DNA of 64,000 nucleotides from CADCTQ01 sp963844325 (GTDB taxonomy: Bacteria; Bacteroidota; Bacteroidia; Cytophagales; 172606-1), in NCBI GenBank assembly GCA_963844325.1, contig CAWJNV010000001.1, forward strand, positions 2,666,001 to 2,730,000, read 5' to 3'. Under the pieces are notes generated by a model. That model saw nothing but the letters and a program-made list of their open reading frames with translations, did no database searches and had not been told where the DNA came from. Every line of letters begins with the position of its first letter. The first letter of the stretch is position 1. Of this stretch, positions 1-9,527 are shown piece by piece. The position numbers and the translations under genes are program-made.

Positions 1-2
1 GT

Positions 3-899
3 ATTGGGCAAGCCTTTGCTTTTTCGGCCGGCACTACCTATTCCTTTTCGGTGGATTTAGCCAAGTCCCCCGGTGGGTCTGACGGCAATTATTTTGGAAG
101 TACCGCTCCGGCTGTCTTCAGGTTGTGGGCGGGCAGCAGTAGCTGTGCAGAATCTGTCCTGGTTTGGTCTGGGACTATAGCACATACAGCCTGGCAAACG
201 TACACGTTCAACTTTACGCCAACTGTCAACTACACCCACATTAAATTACAATCATTCTCTTCAGCAAATGGCAATGTATTCATAGACAACCTCCGGCTGG
301 TTAATAATTGCCCTGCTCCTCCCTTTACCATTGCTTCTTCGGCCGGTCTTTCGGCCGGCAATAACCAGTGGCCGCTGGATTCCGCCTTCAACCTTAAAAC
401 GGCCTATGTCCTCAACGTACCCGATTCGGTGGTGCGCTGGAAGATCAAGTACGAAAACCGGCCGGGAGCCGAAGCCATTGCTGACCCCAGCGCTTACGAG
501 TTCGAGCAAACGGGCGTAGTAACCCTCACCCCTACCTCTTATTGTTACGGCACCCCGACAGCCTTCACGCCCGCCAGCGTGCAACTGACCGTCACCGGTG
601 GCTTCGATCAGGAAATAGAAGTCAAGTGGCCCATGTATTGGGAAGATACCTGGCCCGAAATCAACGACGACCGGCCCATCGTGTGCGAGGTAAAGATCCT
701 GAAAGCCAATGGCCGCCTGCTTTTCGCCGGCAAAACCAATGGCCGGGGAAAGCTCCTGGTCAAGGGCATCAGCACCGGCGACAAACTCCTGGTAGAGCAG
801 GTGGCCTTTGCGGAGCAGGCAACCGCGGAGGTGGCCATTACCCAGTCGGCAACCAACTCCAACCCCTTGGTCATCAACCTTTCACCAAAGTTTAAGTAA
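3..899 (+). CDS. 5'-truncated secreted/surface protein with jelly-roll-like domain
   Basis: The frame is open from base 3, so the true start lies upstream of the window; a GTG at 51 is only an internal codon. The first ~90 visible residues (FSVDLAKSPGG ... NVFIDNLRLVNNC) look like the beta-sandwich carbohydrate-binding or choice-of-anchor domains common in Bacteroidota secreted proteins. The remaining ~190 residues are beta-rich and unrecognised. No T9SS sorting domain is visible at the C-terminus. It ends 15 bp before the next gene, so the two are probably co-transcribed. Export is inferred from domain style, because the N-terminus is missing. Confidence 0.7.
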   Translation: MGQAFAFSAGTTYSFSVDLAKSPGGSDGNYFGSTAPAVFRLWAGSSSCAESVLVWSGTIAHTAWQTYTFNFTPTVNYTHIKLQSFSSANGNVFIDNLRLVNNCPAPPFTIASSAGLSAGNNQWPLDSAFNLKTAYVLNVPDSVVRWKIKYENRPGAEAIADPSAYEFEQTGVVTLTPTSYCYGTPTAFTPASVQLTVTGGFDQEIEVKWPMYWEDTWPEINDDRPIVCEVKILKANGRLLFAGKTNGRGKLLVKGISTGDKLLVEQVAFAEQATAEVAITQSATNSNPLVINLSPKFK

Positions 900-914
900 C
901 TCATCCCACTTCTT

Positions 915-2282
915 ATGAAAACATTATTCAGTATACGGGTTCGTTATCTTGGTGGAATAGTGTGCTGCCTGGCGGCTGCCTTCTCCAGCGCTACCCAGGC
1001 GCAGATTCCCCAATTGCACCAGCTGCAATACACCACTTCAGCCTCCCTTAGTGTAAGTGTACTCACCAGCAGTGACACGGCGGCTTTGCTCAACGCCAGC
1101 CATTACCCCAATCTGCGGTTGGGTGTTTCGCCTCAGCCGGTTTTAACCCGAACCGGAGCCGTCCAAAGTCTGACGTTGCCCCTGGCAGCAACGGTGTACA
1201 AAGGATTTTTACGCCTGAAAAATCCCGTTGGTAATCTCTACACCGACCTGGGGTACGCCGTAACCGATTCGGCCATGCTGGTTGCCACCGGTGAAGCCGT
1301 CAGCAAGCACGGGGAGGCAACATTTCTGCCCTCCTCGGGCAACAACCTCAAACGGGTATTGCTCGCCGAATCTCAATTCCAGCCGCTGGGGCAGAACTTA
1401 CCCGACGGGATACGCCCGGTAAGCAAACCGGTATCCATTGCCACCTGGCCGGCCGTCACCAGTTTTTCGGGTACCAATACCCTGCGCCTGATGTACGACG
1501 CGGACGGCTGGTCGGCGCAGGAAAAAATAACGATCCGGCTTTACACCTGGAATACCACCTTACGCACCTGGGAAGTCGCCGTGGCCGCTCCGGCAGTGGA
1601 TACCGTCGCCCACACCGTGACGGCCGCTGTCCCCAAACCTGGCGTGTACGCACTTTTTACCATCAACGATTTTACGACGGTACTGGCCGGTTTCGTGGCT
1701 CGTACGCAGGAGTACCGTTGTCTGGCGCTTAGCGCGGTGCATCATTACTCGGCAATCGATTCACTCGCCCAGGTTGTGAGTACGGCAGGCAACGCCATTT
1801 ATCTCTCGCCGGGGTTCCACGCCGTGCGGGGTAGTCGTTTCACCACCAGCCTCCAGTCCGTCACCTCATTGCCCAACGTGCGGCTTGCGGCGGCTGATTT
1901 AGCCGGATCAACGAATGGTGATGCAGCAAATGCTGATGCAGGCCCGGAGACTGGGGGCAGCAGTGGGGCAGAGAAGGGGATGGCTACTATTTCTCCTAAT
2001 CCAGCCGGCGGGAAGTTCACCCTGGCCTATGAGTTGCCGGTTGCCCAACCAGTCCGTGCGGTACTGTATACTTTGGCGGGCAAGCGGGCCATGGTCCTGC
2101 TGAACGGAGCGCCCAAAGCGGCCGGCCGGCACCAGGATGAATTTGATTCCTCCAGCCTCCGGCCGGGGGTATACATCCTGTCACTGCAACTGGAAAAAGG
2201 GGCGTTGCCAAGTCCGGTTTCGACGGGCCCCACCGCGGGTGGTTACCGCAGCCAGTCGCTCAGGTTTGTTAAAACCCGGTAA
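915..2282 (+). CDS. T9SS type A sorting domain-containing protein
   Basis: 455 aa. An N-terminal signal peptide (basic start, hydrophobic run, ending ATQAQ near residue 31) is followed by a beta-rich region and a linker rich in Ala/Gly/Asp near residues 325-355. A C-terminal type A sorting domain starts with ISPNPAGGKF and contains LRPGVYILSLQ. The family is secreted through the outer membrane by the T9SS and anchored or released after cleavage of this domain. The sorting domain here has about 20 extra residues after its usual last strand. The middle region is not recognised, so the substrate or role is unknown. Confidence 0.8.
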   Translation: MKTLFSIRVRYLGGIVCCLAAAFSSATQAQIPQLHQLQYTTSASLSVSVLTSSDTAALLNASHYPNLRLGVSPQPVLTRTGAVQSLTLPLAATVYKGFLRLKNPVGNLYTDLGYAVTDSAMLVATGEAVSKHGEATFLPSSGNNLKRVLLAESQFQPLGQNLPDGIRPVSKPVSIATWPAVTSFSGTNTLRLMYDADGWSAQEKITIRLYTWNTTLRTWEVAVAAPAVDTVAHTVTAAVPKPGVYALFTINDFTTVLAGFVARTQEYRCLALSAVHHYSAIDSLAQVVSTAGNAIYLSPGFHAVRGSRFTTSLQSVTSLPNVRLAAADLAGSTNGDAANADAGPETGGSSGAEKGMATISPNPAGGKFTLAYELPVAQPVRAVLYTLAGKRAMVLLNGAPKAAGRHQDEFDSSSLRPGVYILSLQLEKGALPSPVSTGPTAGGYRSQSLRFVKTR

Positions 2283-2329
2283 GTTTTACTTCTGCATCTA
2301 TCCGCTTATCCCTTAAATCACCACCAATT

Positions 2330-2965
2330 ATGAAAAAAACGATCTTATCAGCGGCATTACTTGCCATGCTTCCGCTCCTCATGGGGTCCGCCCCCAAGGA
2401 GCCTGCACACTTGCTCCTGCCCGTAGCGGACGCGTTTCTGACCAGCACGGCATCGGTTCGTACTTTTCAGACCACCGAAACAAAGGAGTATTTTTTTCGC
2501 TACATCTTCCTGGCCAATCTTCCGCCCAACGCAGGCCTGTTGGAAAATGACCGGATCGCCCCGGATGTGAATATATTTACGCAATTGGCCGGCGTTATTC
2601 CGCGTGGAGCAAATCCAGTTAATACTCAGGCACAGTTGGTGATTGTGGACCAACTGGAAGCGCAAAAATTGTTTGATGCCATTGAGAACAGAAGACCATT
2701 TCAAGCGTTCAGACCGGGTAACCCCGGCGTGTTGCCAGTAAGGGCAGAGCCGAGTTTTAGTTACCCCAAGCTCTGGCGCTATTTTGTTTCCCTGGGCCGG
2801 GGGACCTTGTATAACGCTTATGGCGTTGGTAATTGTGGTGGCAACATCATAGGCTTCAATGGACAGGAGCAGAATCAATGCGATGCCATCGCGCTGTCTA
2901 ATGTACGCGCCTGCCTCCGGGTGAGGGCTACTGGTATCCGGGTAGCACCAGACCGTCTTGAATAA
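2330..2965 (+). CDS. Exported protein of unknown function
   Basis: 211 aa with a clear signal peptide (MKKTILSAALLAMLPLLMG, cleavage near Ala-Pro-Lys). The mature part has no motif I recognise. It contains three cysteines in the C-terminal third (VGNC, NQCD, VRAC) that could form a disulfide in the periplasm or outside. It lies 47 bp after the sorting-domain protein and 14 bp before a lipoprotein gene in the same direction, so it is probably part of one envelope operon. GC content is slightly lower than in its neighbours. Confidence 0.6.
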   Translation: MKKTILSAALLAMLPLLMGSAPKEPAHLLLPVADAFLTSTASVRTFQTTETKEYFFRYIFLANLPPNAGLLENDRIAPDVNIFTQLAGVIPRGANPVNTQAQLVIVDQLEAQKLFDAIENRRPFQAFRPGNPGVLPVRAEPSFSYPKLWRYFVSLGRGTLYNAYGVGNCGGNIIGFNGQEQNQCDAIALSNVRACLRVRATGIRVAPDRLE

Positions 2966-2979
2966 TAGCAGACTAGCCA

Positions 2980-3417
2980 ATGAAATTAATCAGACAAGCA
3001 ATGTGGGGAGCAGTACTCTGCCTGGTGTGGAGTAGCTGCTCCTACACGCCTCCCCCGACCATTATGGGCAAGTGGCGCTGGGCAGGCACCTGGCACGCGG
3101 GACCCGGTTGGATGCCGGCCGGGAAGCAGGATGAAGAATTGATTCATGACTACAAACCCGACAGCACCTATGATATCTATGAGGCTGGCAAGCTCTTCAG
3201 GCAAAAACAGCCCTTTTCCATCCGCAGGGGAAAACACCCCGATGGAAGCGGCAAGCCGGTGGATTTTCTGATCAACCGCGACGGGCAAATCGTGGAAAAA
3301 AACCAGTTGGTGTGGCTAAAAGGACAAGCCAGTGATACGCTGGTCTTTATGCTGCTGGATGCGGAACGGGGTTACAAGCCCTACGTGTACAGTGTGTACG
3401 CGCGGGTAACCGAGTAA
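2980..3417 (+). CDS. Small lipoprotein, lipocalin-like
   Basis: 145 aa. The N-terminus is a type II signal peptide with a lipobox-like VWSSC at residues 16-20, implying lipid attachment at that cysteine. The mature protein opens with MGKWRWAGTWHAGPGW and alternates short beta strands (YKPDSTYDIYEAGKLF), the pattern of lipocalin-like or DUF-type barrels in Bacteroidota lipoproteins. No catalytic residues are identifiable. It is the last gene of the 5' envelope cluster and is followed by a large stem-loop. Confidence 0.6.
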   Translation: MKLIRQAMWGAVLCLVWSSCSYTPPPTIMGKWRWAGTWHAGPGWMPAGKQDEELIHDYKPDSTYDIYEAGKLFRQKQPFSIRRGKHPDGSGKPVDFLINRDGQIVEKNQLVWLKGQASDTLVFMLLDAERGYKPYVYSVYARVTE

Positions 3418-3432
3418 GCCGCGCACGGCGCA

Positions 3433-3507
3433 GTTGTTGGTTACTCGTTGTTCGAATACGGCCCTGCCCCGGATGGGGTCGTATTCGAACAACGAACAAC
3501 CAACAAC
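3433..3507. repeat. 28-bp inverted repeat of GTTGTTCG-type words
   Basis: Arms at 3433-3460 and 3480-3507 are complementary except at two positions. They are built from the words GTTGTTGG, CGTTGTTCG and GAATACG. The 19-base loop can itself fold (GCCCC/GGGGT). It lies between the lipoprotein gene and the aldehyde dehydrogenase gene and may act as a terminator, although no T-run follows. A 30-bp relative built of the same words is at 23808-23932. Confidence 0.7.
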
Positions 3508-3580
3508 GATGGATTAAAATACAATTAAACCCTGGCCGGAGCCGCGCCGTTGATAAGGAATAAACCCGATTCGTTGGCTT

Positions 3581-4978
3581 ATGGCGATTACAGAAGCTCC
3601 GGCTGCCCCCTACACCCAGTGGTACGAAACACAACGCCAGTTCTTTGAGAGCGGCAAAACGAGAAGCTACGCGTTCCGCAAAGGGCAACTGAACCGGCTC
3701 AAAAAGTGCATCCGGGCGCACGAGGAGGCAATCACGGAAGCGTTGCGGCAGGATTTGCACAAACCGCCCCTGGAAACCTATACCACCGAAATCGGCTTTG
3801 TGTACGAGGAGATCAACTACACCCTCAAGCACCTCAAGGAATGGATGAAACCCGAGAAGGTGGCTACCCCGCTGATTGCCCAGCCCGCCAGCAGCCGGAT
3901 CTACCGCGACCCGCTGGGGCTTACGCTGATCATCGCCCCCTGGAACTACCCCTTTCAGCTTTTGCTTTCGCCGCTGGTAGGAGCCATTGCGGGAGGCAAC
4001 TGCGCCGTGCTGAAACCTTCGGAAGAAACCCCGCAAACGGCCCGGGTCATCGAGCAGATCATTGCGCAGGCTTTTCCCCCCGAATACATCCGCGTGGTGC
4101 AGGGCGTCGGCTCGGAAGTAGTACCGGCCCTGATGGAGCACATTCCCTTTGACCACGTGTTTTTTACCGGCAGCGTGCCCGTGGGCAAACGCATCATGGC
4201 CGCGGCAGCCAGGCACCTTACGCCCGTAACCCTGGAACTGGGCGGCAAAAGCCCCTGCATTGTGGACGCTACGGCCAACTTACCCGTTGCGGCCCGCCGC
4301 ATTGCCTGGGGCAAGTTCCTCAACGCGGGGCAAACCTGCGTAGCGCCTGACTACCTGCTGGTGCACGCTTCGGTAAAAGACCGGCTCGTGGCTTTGATTG
4401 CCCAAACCCTGCGGGAATTTTACGGGGAAGACCCGGCCCTGAGCCCGGATTACCCGCGCATGGTAAACGCCAAACGCTTCGACGCCGTGGCTAAACTGCT
4501 CGGGAATGGCAATACGCTGCTGGGCGGACAGACCAATGCCGCGGAGAAATACATTGCGCCCACCCTGGTAGACGGGGTTACGTTTGACGACCCGGTCATG
4601 CAGGAAGAAATTTTCGGGCCCCTGCTGCCGGTGCTTACCTACAGGCGCCTGGAAGAAGTACCGCAACTGGTCGGCCGGCAGCCGTACCCGCTGGCCCTCT
4701 ACCTGTTTACCGACGACAGCCACGCCGAGAAATACATCCTGGAAAACGTGCGCTTCGGCGGGGGGTGCGTAAACGATACGGTGATTCACCTGAGCAACCC
4801 GGCCATTCCCTTCGGCGGGGTGGGCACGAGCGGCTTCGGAAGCTACCACGGCAAATTCAGCTTTGATACCTTTACCCACCGGAAGGGGGTGCTCAAAACC
4901 ATGACCCGGCTGGACATTCCGCTGCGCTACCCGCCTTACGGGAAGAAGGAGAAGTACGTAAAGCTGGTGATGAAGTAA
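3581..4978 (+). CDS. Aldehyde dehydrogenase, ALDH3-like
   Basis: 465 aa, full length for the class 3 ALDH group (fatty or coniferyl aldehyde dehydrogenases). It should oxidise an aldehyde to the acid with NAD(P)+. Visible signatures are the Rossmann region IIAPWNYPFQLLLSPLVG, the catalytic Glu motif LELGGKSPCIVD, the catalytic Cys motif NAGQTCVAPDY, and EEIFGPLLPV near the C-terminus. The final ~25 residues are basic, without an evident membrane anchor. It stands alone with no obvious operon partner, so the substrate is unknown. The next gene is convergent, 14 bp away. Confidence 0.9.
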   Translation: MAITEAPAAPYTQWYETQRQFFESGKTRSYAFRKGQLNRLKKCIRAHEEAITEALRQDLHKPPLETYTTEIGFVYEEINYTLKHLKEWMKPEKVATPLIAQPASSRIYRDPLGLTLIIAPWNYPFQLLLSPLVGAIAGGNCAVLKPSEETPQTARVIEQIIAQAFPPEYIRVVQGVGSEVVPALMEHIPFDHVFFTGSVPVGKRIMAAAARHLTPVTLELGGKSPCIVDATANLPVAARRIAWGKFLNAGQTCVAPDYLLVHASVKDRLVALIAQTLREFYGEDPALSPDYPRMVNAKRFDAVAKLLGNGNTLLGGQTNAAEKYIAPTLVDGVTFDDPVMQEEIFGPLLPVLTYRRLEEVPQLVGRQPYPLALYLFTDDSHAEKYILENVRFGGGCVNDTVIHLSNPAIPFGGVGTSGFGSYHGKFSFDTFTHRKGVLKTMTRLDIPLRYPPYGKKEKYVKLVMK

Positions 4979-4992
4979 AATGAAATGCGTAT

Positions 4993-5934
4993 TTAAGCAA
5001 CCGCCCCGTTCCGCTGGGCGCGGTCCGCTTTCAGCTTGGTCAACTCGCCCAGCAGGCGGGTTTCCGGCACCAGGTCTCCCCGGCCCAGCGTTTCGGCAAT
5101 CCGGACCAGCTCAAAATTCAGCGTATCAATTTCGGTGCGGCGCCCGTTGCGAATGTCCTGGAGGGTGGAAATGAGCTGGCCGTCCGAAGCGGTGCTGATC
5201 AGGAGCAGGCTTTCCTCCACTTCCTCCGGGCGCAGGCTGATGCCGCTGGCCCGGGCAACGGCCACGCATTCCGTGATCACGCTGCGGGCAATGGCCCGCG
5301 CCGCGGGTTCGCGGTGGAATACGCCGTTGTCGGTTTCGAGCAGCGGACAAACCGAGTTGAAGACGCTGTTGATGATTGCTTTTTTCCAGATGACCGGCCC
5401 AATATCGGGTTCGGCCCTGAACGGAAAGATGGGCCCGTGTACCTGCGCCACCACCTTCCCTAACGTGTCGGCACTGCCCGCGACGATGCCGATTGGGGAA
5501 ACGGCAACCGGTTTGAACCGGAGCCGGTTCGCGTCAATGGCCTGGCTGGTCACGAAAAGTACGCCCCGGTAAATTTGGGAAAACCCTTGCTCCAGGAAGG
5601 GTTGCTCAACGCCCAGGCCGTTCTGCAAGAGCAAAAGCGGTGATCCGTTGGCTTTGCCCCGCAGGGCCCGGGCGAGGGACGCGTTCCCGTACGATTTGTT
5701 GGTCAGTACGACCAGGCCGTCCAGGGCGGCGAAATTACGCAGCGTATCCACGGCAACCCCGGCCGCAATTTCGGAGTGGTCCGGGAGTTCAACGTGCATC
5801 TGCTCTACCCGGCGGGGCTCGTCGTCCACGCTGCCGCGCAGCACGACCACTTCCCGGCCCGCTGTGGTGAGCGCAACGGCCAGGGCCTTGCCGATGGCCC
5901 CCGCGCCGATGATAAAAATCTTTCCGTTCTTCAT
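4993..5934 (-). CDS. panE: Ketopantoate reductase family protein (ApbA/PanE)
   Basis: 313 aa, the usual length. The N-terminal NADPH-binding fold shows IFIIGAGAIGKALAVAL at residues 6-22. The C-terminal helical domain carries IWKKAIINSVFNSVCPL with the expected Lys and Asn, and SDGQLISTLQDIRNGR followed by TEIDTLN. The family reduces 2-dehydropantoate to pantoate for CoA synthesis; distant members act on other 2-keto acids. The aminotransferase gene lies 28 bp upstream on the same strand and also handles branched-chain keto acids, which fits pantoate biosynthesis. The symbol is by family only. Confidence 0.8.
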   Translation of the reverse strand: MKNGKIFIIGAGAIGKALAVALTTAGREVVVLRGSVDDEPRRVEQMHVELPDHSEIAAGVAVDTLRNFAALDGLVVLTNKSYGNASLARALRGKANGSPLLLLQNGLGVEQPFLEQGFSQIYRGVLFVTSQAIDANRLRFKPVAVSPIGIVAGSADTLGKVVAQVHGPIFPFRAEPDIGPVIWKKAIINSVFNSVCPLLETDNGVFHREPAARAIARSVITECVAVARASGISLRPEEVEESLLLISTASDGQLISTLQDIRNGRRTEIDTLNFELVRIAETLGRGDLVPETRLLGELTKLKADRAQRNGAVA

Positions 5935-5962
5935 GTGATTTCAGCGTCAAAGCGTATGCCCG

Positions 5963-7021
5963 CTACTTGCCGACGGGGTAGTTCCAGCCGTGTTTGTCGG
6001 CGCTGCGCCCCCGCCGTACCGCGTCCAGTTCTTCCCGGAGCCCGAACAGCAAAGCACCGGCCGAAATATCGGGAAAATATTCCCGGCCCGCGGCGGAAAT
6101 GACTTCAATGGGCGTCACCGAGGCGGCCGTGCCCACACCGAAAGCCTCCACGGTGGCGCCGGCTTCCAGGTGCTGCATCAACTCCCGGTAGCTGATGGGC
6201 CTTTCTGCGACGGCAATGCCCCGGTCCCGGGCCAGGGTGAGCACCGAATCCCGCGTAACCCCGTCCAGGATGCTCCCGTTCAGCGGCGGCGTCACCAGTG
6301 TACCGTCCAGCACGAACATTACGTTCATAGTGCCCGCCTCTTCAAGGTACTCGTGGTGTTTGCCGTCCGTCCAGAGCACCTGGTCAAAGCCCTGCTCCTG
6401 CGCCAGCCGGGCGGGGTAAAACGCGCCGCCGTAGTTGCCGCCGCACTTGGCCGCCCCGGTGCCTCCTTCGGCGGCCCGGGCAAACTGCGTTTCTACCTTT
6501 ACCCGCAGGGGCTTGTCGTAGTAGCTTGCCATCGGCGAACAGACAATCATGAACAGGTACTCGGCCGAGGGCCGGGCGCCGATCCGGGCTTCGGATGCAA
6601 TCAAGAAGGGCCGGATGTAGAGCGAGTACCCCGGCAGGTCGCTTACCCACTGCTGGTCCAGGCGGATCAGCGTTTGCAGGCCGCCCATGAACAGGTCTTC
6701 CGGCACGGCGGGCATGCTCATCCGGAGCAGCGAGGCGTTGAGCCGCTGGTGGTGCTTGTGGGGCCGGAAAATGCCCACTGCACCGTCCGCCTGCCGGTAC
6801 GCTTTCATTCCTTCGAATACGGTTTGCCCGTAGTGAAAGCAGGCCGCAAACGGGCTGAGCGTCAACGGGCGAAACGGTTCGATGCGGGCATTTTGCCATT
6901 GGTTGCCGCGGTATTCGGCAATGAACAGGTGGTCGGTGGGGTCGTACCCGAACCGGACTTCGTGGAAGTTGTACCCCGGCACCGGAAGCGCCGTTGGGGA
7001 CGGTAAGGCAATGTCGATCAT
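5963..7021 (-). CDS. ilvE: Branched-chain amino acid aminotransferase
   Basis: 352 aa counted from the ATG at 7021; an in-frame extension to 7102 is proline-rich and unlike the family. It is a fold-type IV PLP enzyme that transaminates Leu, Ile and Val with 2-oxoglutarate. Seen: FHYGQTVFEGMKAYR near the N-terminus, the PLP-lysine region GGTGAAKCGGNYGG, LEEAGTMNVMFV, and ILDGVTRDSVL. These match the longer BCAT type (about 350 aa). It is followed by the ketopantoate reductase gene and faces the divergent MocR gene across 263 bp, so MocR control is plausible but unproven. Confidence 0.92.
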   Translation of the reverse strand: MIDIALPSPTALPVPGYNFHEVRFGYDPTDHLFIAEYRGNQWQNARIEPFRPLTLSPFAACFHYGQTVFEGMKAYRQADGAVGIFRPHKHHQRLNASLLRMSMPAVPEDLFMGGLQTLIRLDQQWVSDLPGYSLYIRPFLIASEARIGARPSAEYLFMIVCSPMASYYDKPLRVKVETQFARAAEGGTGAAKCGGNYGGAFYPARLAQEQGFDQVLWTDGKHHEYLEEAGTMNVMFVLDGTLVTPPLNGSILDGVTRDSVLTLARDRGIAVAERPISYRELMQHLEAGATVEAFGVGTAASVTPIEVISAAGREYFPDISAGALLFGLREELDAVRRGRSADKHGWNYPVGK

Positions 7022-7233
7022 GGTTTGAGGGGGAATGGGGTTTGGGAAAGGTGACGGCCGGGGCATTCCGGTTCCAGACGTCGACGGGGCAAAAGTCGGC
7101 ACGGACAGGGTGCGAAAACAGATTCAGATTTATTGAATACGAGCATAACAGATTCGTTGCCGCGGGTTCCCGCCGGAAGAACCGGCCCGCCAGAAGCCGC
7201 CCCGGTTGCCCCTGGTGCCACCACGTGCTCCCC

Positions 7234-7264
7234 TTTGGAAAAGACCGCACAGATGCTACTTTTG
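7234..7264 (+). promoter_or_regulatory. Bacteroidota-type promoter for the MocR gene
   Basis: TTTG at 7234-7237, a 19-bp spacer, then TACTTTTG at 7257-7264. This is an exact match to the Bacteroidota -33/-7 pattern TTTG-N19-TAnnTTTG, placed 20 bp before the ATG at 7285. The rest of the divergent interval shows no comparable site facing ilvE. Confidence 0.6.
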
Positions 7265-7284
7265 TGAAAAACCGTCAGACTGTT

Positions 7285-8760
7285 ATGGAATCCCCCGGAG
7301 CCGATGATTTCCTCTACAACCAGATCGTAAGCCGGCTGGCCTTTCAGATCCAGACCCAGGTGCTCAAGCCCGGCGACAAGCTGCCTTCCGTGCGGGCCTT
7401 GAGCCAGGAGCAGCACGTCAGCGTCAGCACGGCGTTCAAGGCCTACAGCGAACTGGAAAACAAGGGGCTGGTGGAGGCCCGGCCCCGGTCGGGGTTCTAC
7501 GTGAGGGGCTCCCTGAAACGGGCCGCCTTCTCCCGGGTGGCGCCCCCCCCGGCCGGTACCGGGGAGCAGCCTTCCCCGGCGGTCGATTTCCCGCAGGTAC
7601 TCCGGGAGGTGTACGGCACCCTTTCCGACCCGCACCTGGTTAAGTTATCCCTATCGGCCCCCACTCCGAACCTGATTCCCGTGGCCAGGCTCAACAAAGC
7701 CCTCCAGCACGTGCTGCGGGAAAGCGCCTCGGGCTGCGCCGAATACGACGACGTGCAGGGAAACCGGGTGCTGCGGCAGCAGGTGGCCCGGCTGGCCTTC
7801 AACTGGGGCGGCACCGTTACCGAAAAAGACGTAGTGACCACCCACGGCTGCATGGAGGCCCTGGTGTTTTGCCTCAAAGCCGTTACCCAGCCCGGCGACC
7901 TGGTGGCCATCGAAAGCCCTACGTACTTCGGTATCTTCAACACGCTGCACCTGCTGGGCCTCAAAACCGTGGTGATCCCCACCGACCCCGAAACCGGCAT
8001 CCGGCTCGACGCCCTGGAAAAAGCCCTCCGGGCGTTTCCGATCAAGGCCTGCCTGTTCGTGCCCAGTTTCAGCAATCCCTGCGGCTACTGCATGCCCGAC
8101 GCCCACAAAGAAGGGCTGGTGCGCCTGCTGGCCGGGCATAATGTGCCGCTGATTGAAGACGATACGTACGGGGAAATGTACTTCGGCAAAGCCCGGCCCC
8201 GCACCTGCAAAAGTTTCGACCGGGCGGGCCTGGTGATGTACTGCGCGTCGGTCACCAAAAGCCTGGCCCCCGGCTACCGGGTGGGCTGGTGCATCCCGGG
8301 CAAGTTCCTGGAGGCGGTGGTGCAGTTGAAACTCACCAGTTCCGTTTCGTCCACCACGCCCACCCACGCAGCCATCGGGCACTTCATCGCCACCAGCCGC
8401 TACGACCTGCACATCCGCAACCTGCGCAAAACGCTGCACCTGCAAAGCCTGCAATACCTCCGGGCGGTGCTGGAGTACTTCCCCGACGATACCCAGGTGG
8501 CGCCGCCGCAGGGCGGCTACAACCTGTGGCTCCGGCTGAACCCGGTCATCAATGCGTACCTGCTCTTCAAGGAAGCGCTGCGGCACCGGATCAGCATTGC
8601 CCCCGGCCACCTGTTTTCGTCCGACGGAAAATTTTCCCACTACGTCCGCATCAGTTTCGTGCCGCCCTTTACCCCCCAGATCGAGGAAAGCATTAAAACG
8701 CTGGGCCGGCTGGCGCATGAGCTGCTGGCGGCCCAGCCCGCGTCGTTGCCGGCCTTTTAG
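7285..8760 (+). CDS. MocR-type regulator: GntR winged helix fused to aminotransferase domain
   Basis: 491 aa from the ATG at 7285, chosen because it starts just before the GntR domain and follows a consensus promoter; an upstream open frame reaches 6994. The GntR helix-turn-helix is at about residues 10-75 (KPGDKLPSVRALSQEQHVS, then AFKAYSELENKGLVEARP). The rest is an aspartate-aminotransferase-like domain with the PLP lysine region ASVTKSLAPGYRVGW. MocR proteins use PLP as a ligand and often control amino-acid or vitamin B6 genes. Here the divergent neighbour is ilvE, a natural candidate target. Confidence 0.9.
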   Translation: MESPGADDFLYNQIVSRLAFQIQTQVLKPGDKLPSVRALSQEQHVSVSTAFKAYSELENKGLVEARPRSGFYVRGSLKRAAFSRVAPPPAGTGEQPSPAVDFPQVLREVYGTLSDPHLVKLSLSAPTPNLIPVARLNKALQHVLRESASGCAEYDDVQGNRVLRQQVARLAFNWGGTVTEKDVVTTHGCMEALVFCLKAVTQPGDLVAIESPTYFGIFNTLHLLGLKTVVIPTDPETGIRLDALEKALRAFPIKACLFVPSFSNPCGYCMPDAHKEGLVRLLAGHNVPLIEDDTYGEMYFGKARPRTCKSFDRAGLVMYCASVTKSLAPGYRVGWCIPGKFLEAVVQLKLTSSVSSTTPTHAAIGHFIATSRYDLHIRNLRKTLHLQSLQYLRAVLEYFPDDTQVAPPQGGYNLWLRLNPVINAYLLFKEALRHRISIAPGHLFSSDGKFSHYVRISFVPPFTPQIEESIKTLGRLAHELLAAQPASLPAF

Positions 8761-8834
8761 ACCAGGGCCCCGCCCCATTTTCTGATGCCCGGCCAGCGGG
8801 TCGGTTGCAGCGACGCGGCGGACCGGGGCGGCAA

Positions 8835-9527
8835 TTACAACTGATCGAGCACCTCGCGGTAACCCCGCCCGACGGGGATGGATACGCCGCTCACTTCCAC
8901 TACTTCCGCCGTATACGCGTCAATTTTGCTTACCGAAATGATGAACGACCGGTGAACCCGCTTGAAGAGGTGCGTTGGCAAAAGCGCCTCGATCTCGTGG
9001 GTACTCATTTTGGACAGGTATTCGGCCTTCCCGGTCACGATTTTGATGTATTCCCGCTGGCTTTCCACGTACACGATGTCGGAAAAAAGGATTTTGACCT
9101 TCTTCTTCTGCACGTTCACGAACAGGTAGTTCCTGGACTCACTGCTTTCGGGATAGTCCGGTTGTGGGGTACGCAGCGTTCTTACCTTGGCTACGGCCGT
9201 AAGAAAGCGTTCGAATTCAATGGGTTTCAGCAGGTAGTCGGTCACGTTCAGGGCGAACCCTTCCACGGCGTACTGGTGGTAGGCGGTCGTAATGATCACG
9301 GCCGGCGGATGCGCAAGCATCTTCAGAAAGGCCATGCCTTTCAGCTTAGGCAGGTGAATGTCCAGAAAAATGAGGTCTACGGAGTGGTTACGCAGGTAGT
9401 CGGCCGCCAGAATGGCGTCTTTAAAGGTGCCCTTGGGTTCCAGAAAAGGCACCTGGGCAATGTAGTCGGCCAACACTTTTACGGCCAGGGGCTCGTCTTC
9501 TACGATGATGCAGGTGATGTTAGACAT
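8835..9527 (-). CDS. LytTR-family response regulator
   Basis: 230 aa from the ATG at 9527. The receiver domain (residues ~1-120) has the acidic pair E10-D11, the phosphoacceptor D56 in LIFLDIHLPK, and the conserved Lys in DYLLKPIEF. The C-terminal LytTR DNA-binding domain (about 135-230) includes YIKIVTGKAEYLSKMS and FKRVHRSFIISVSKIDAY. Its start overlaps the end of the upstream histidine kinase gene by 8 bp, so the two are translationally coupled partners. Confidence 0.92.
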   Translation of the reverse strand: MSNITCIIVEDEPLAVKVLADYIAQVPFLEPKGTFKDAILAADYLRNHSVDLIFLDIHLPKLKGMAFLKMLAHPPAVIITTAYHQYAVEGFALNVTDYLLKPIEFERFLTAVAKVRTLRTPQPDYPESSESRNYLFVNVQKKKVKILFSDIVYVESQREYIKIVTGKAEYLSKMSTHEIEALLPTHLFKRVHRSFIISVSKIDAYTAEVVEVSGVSIPVGRGYREVLDQL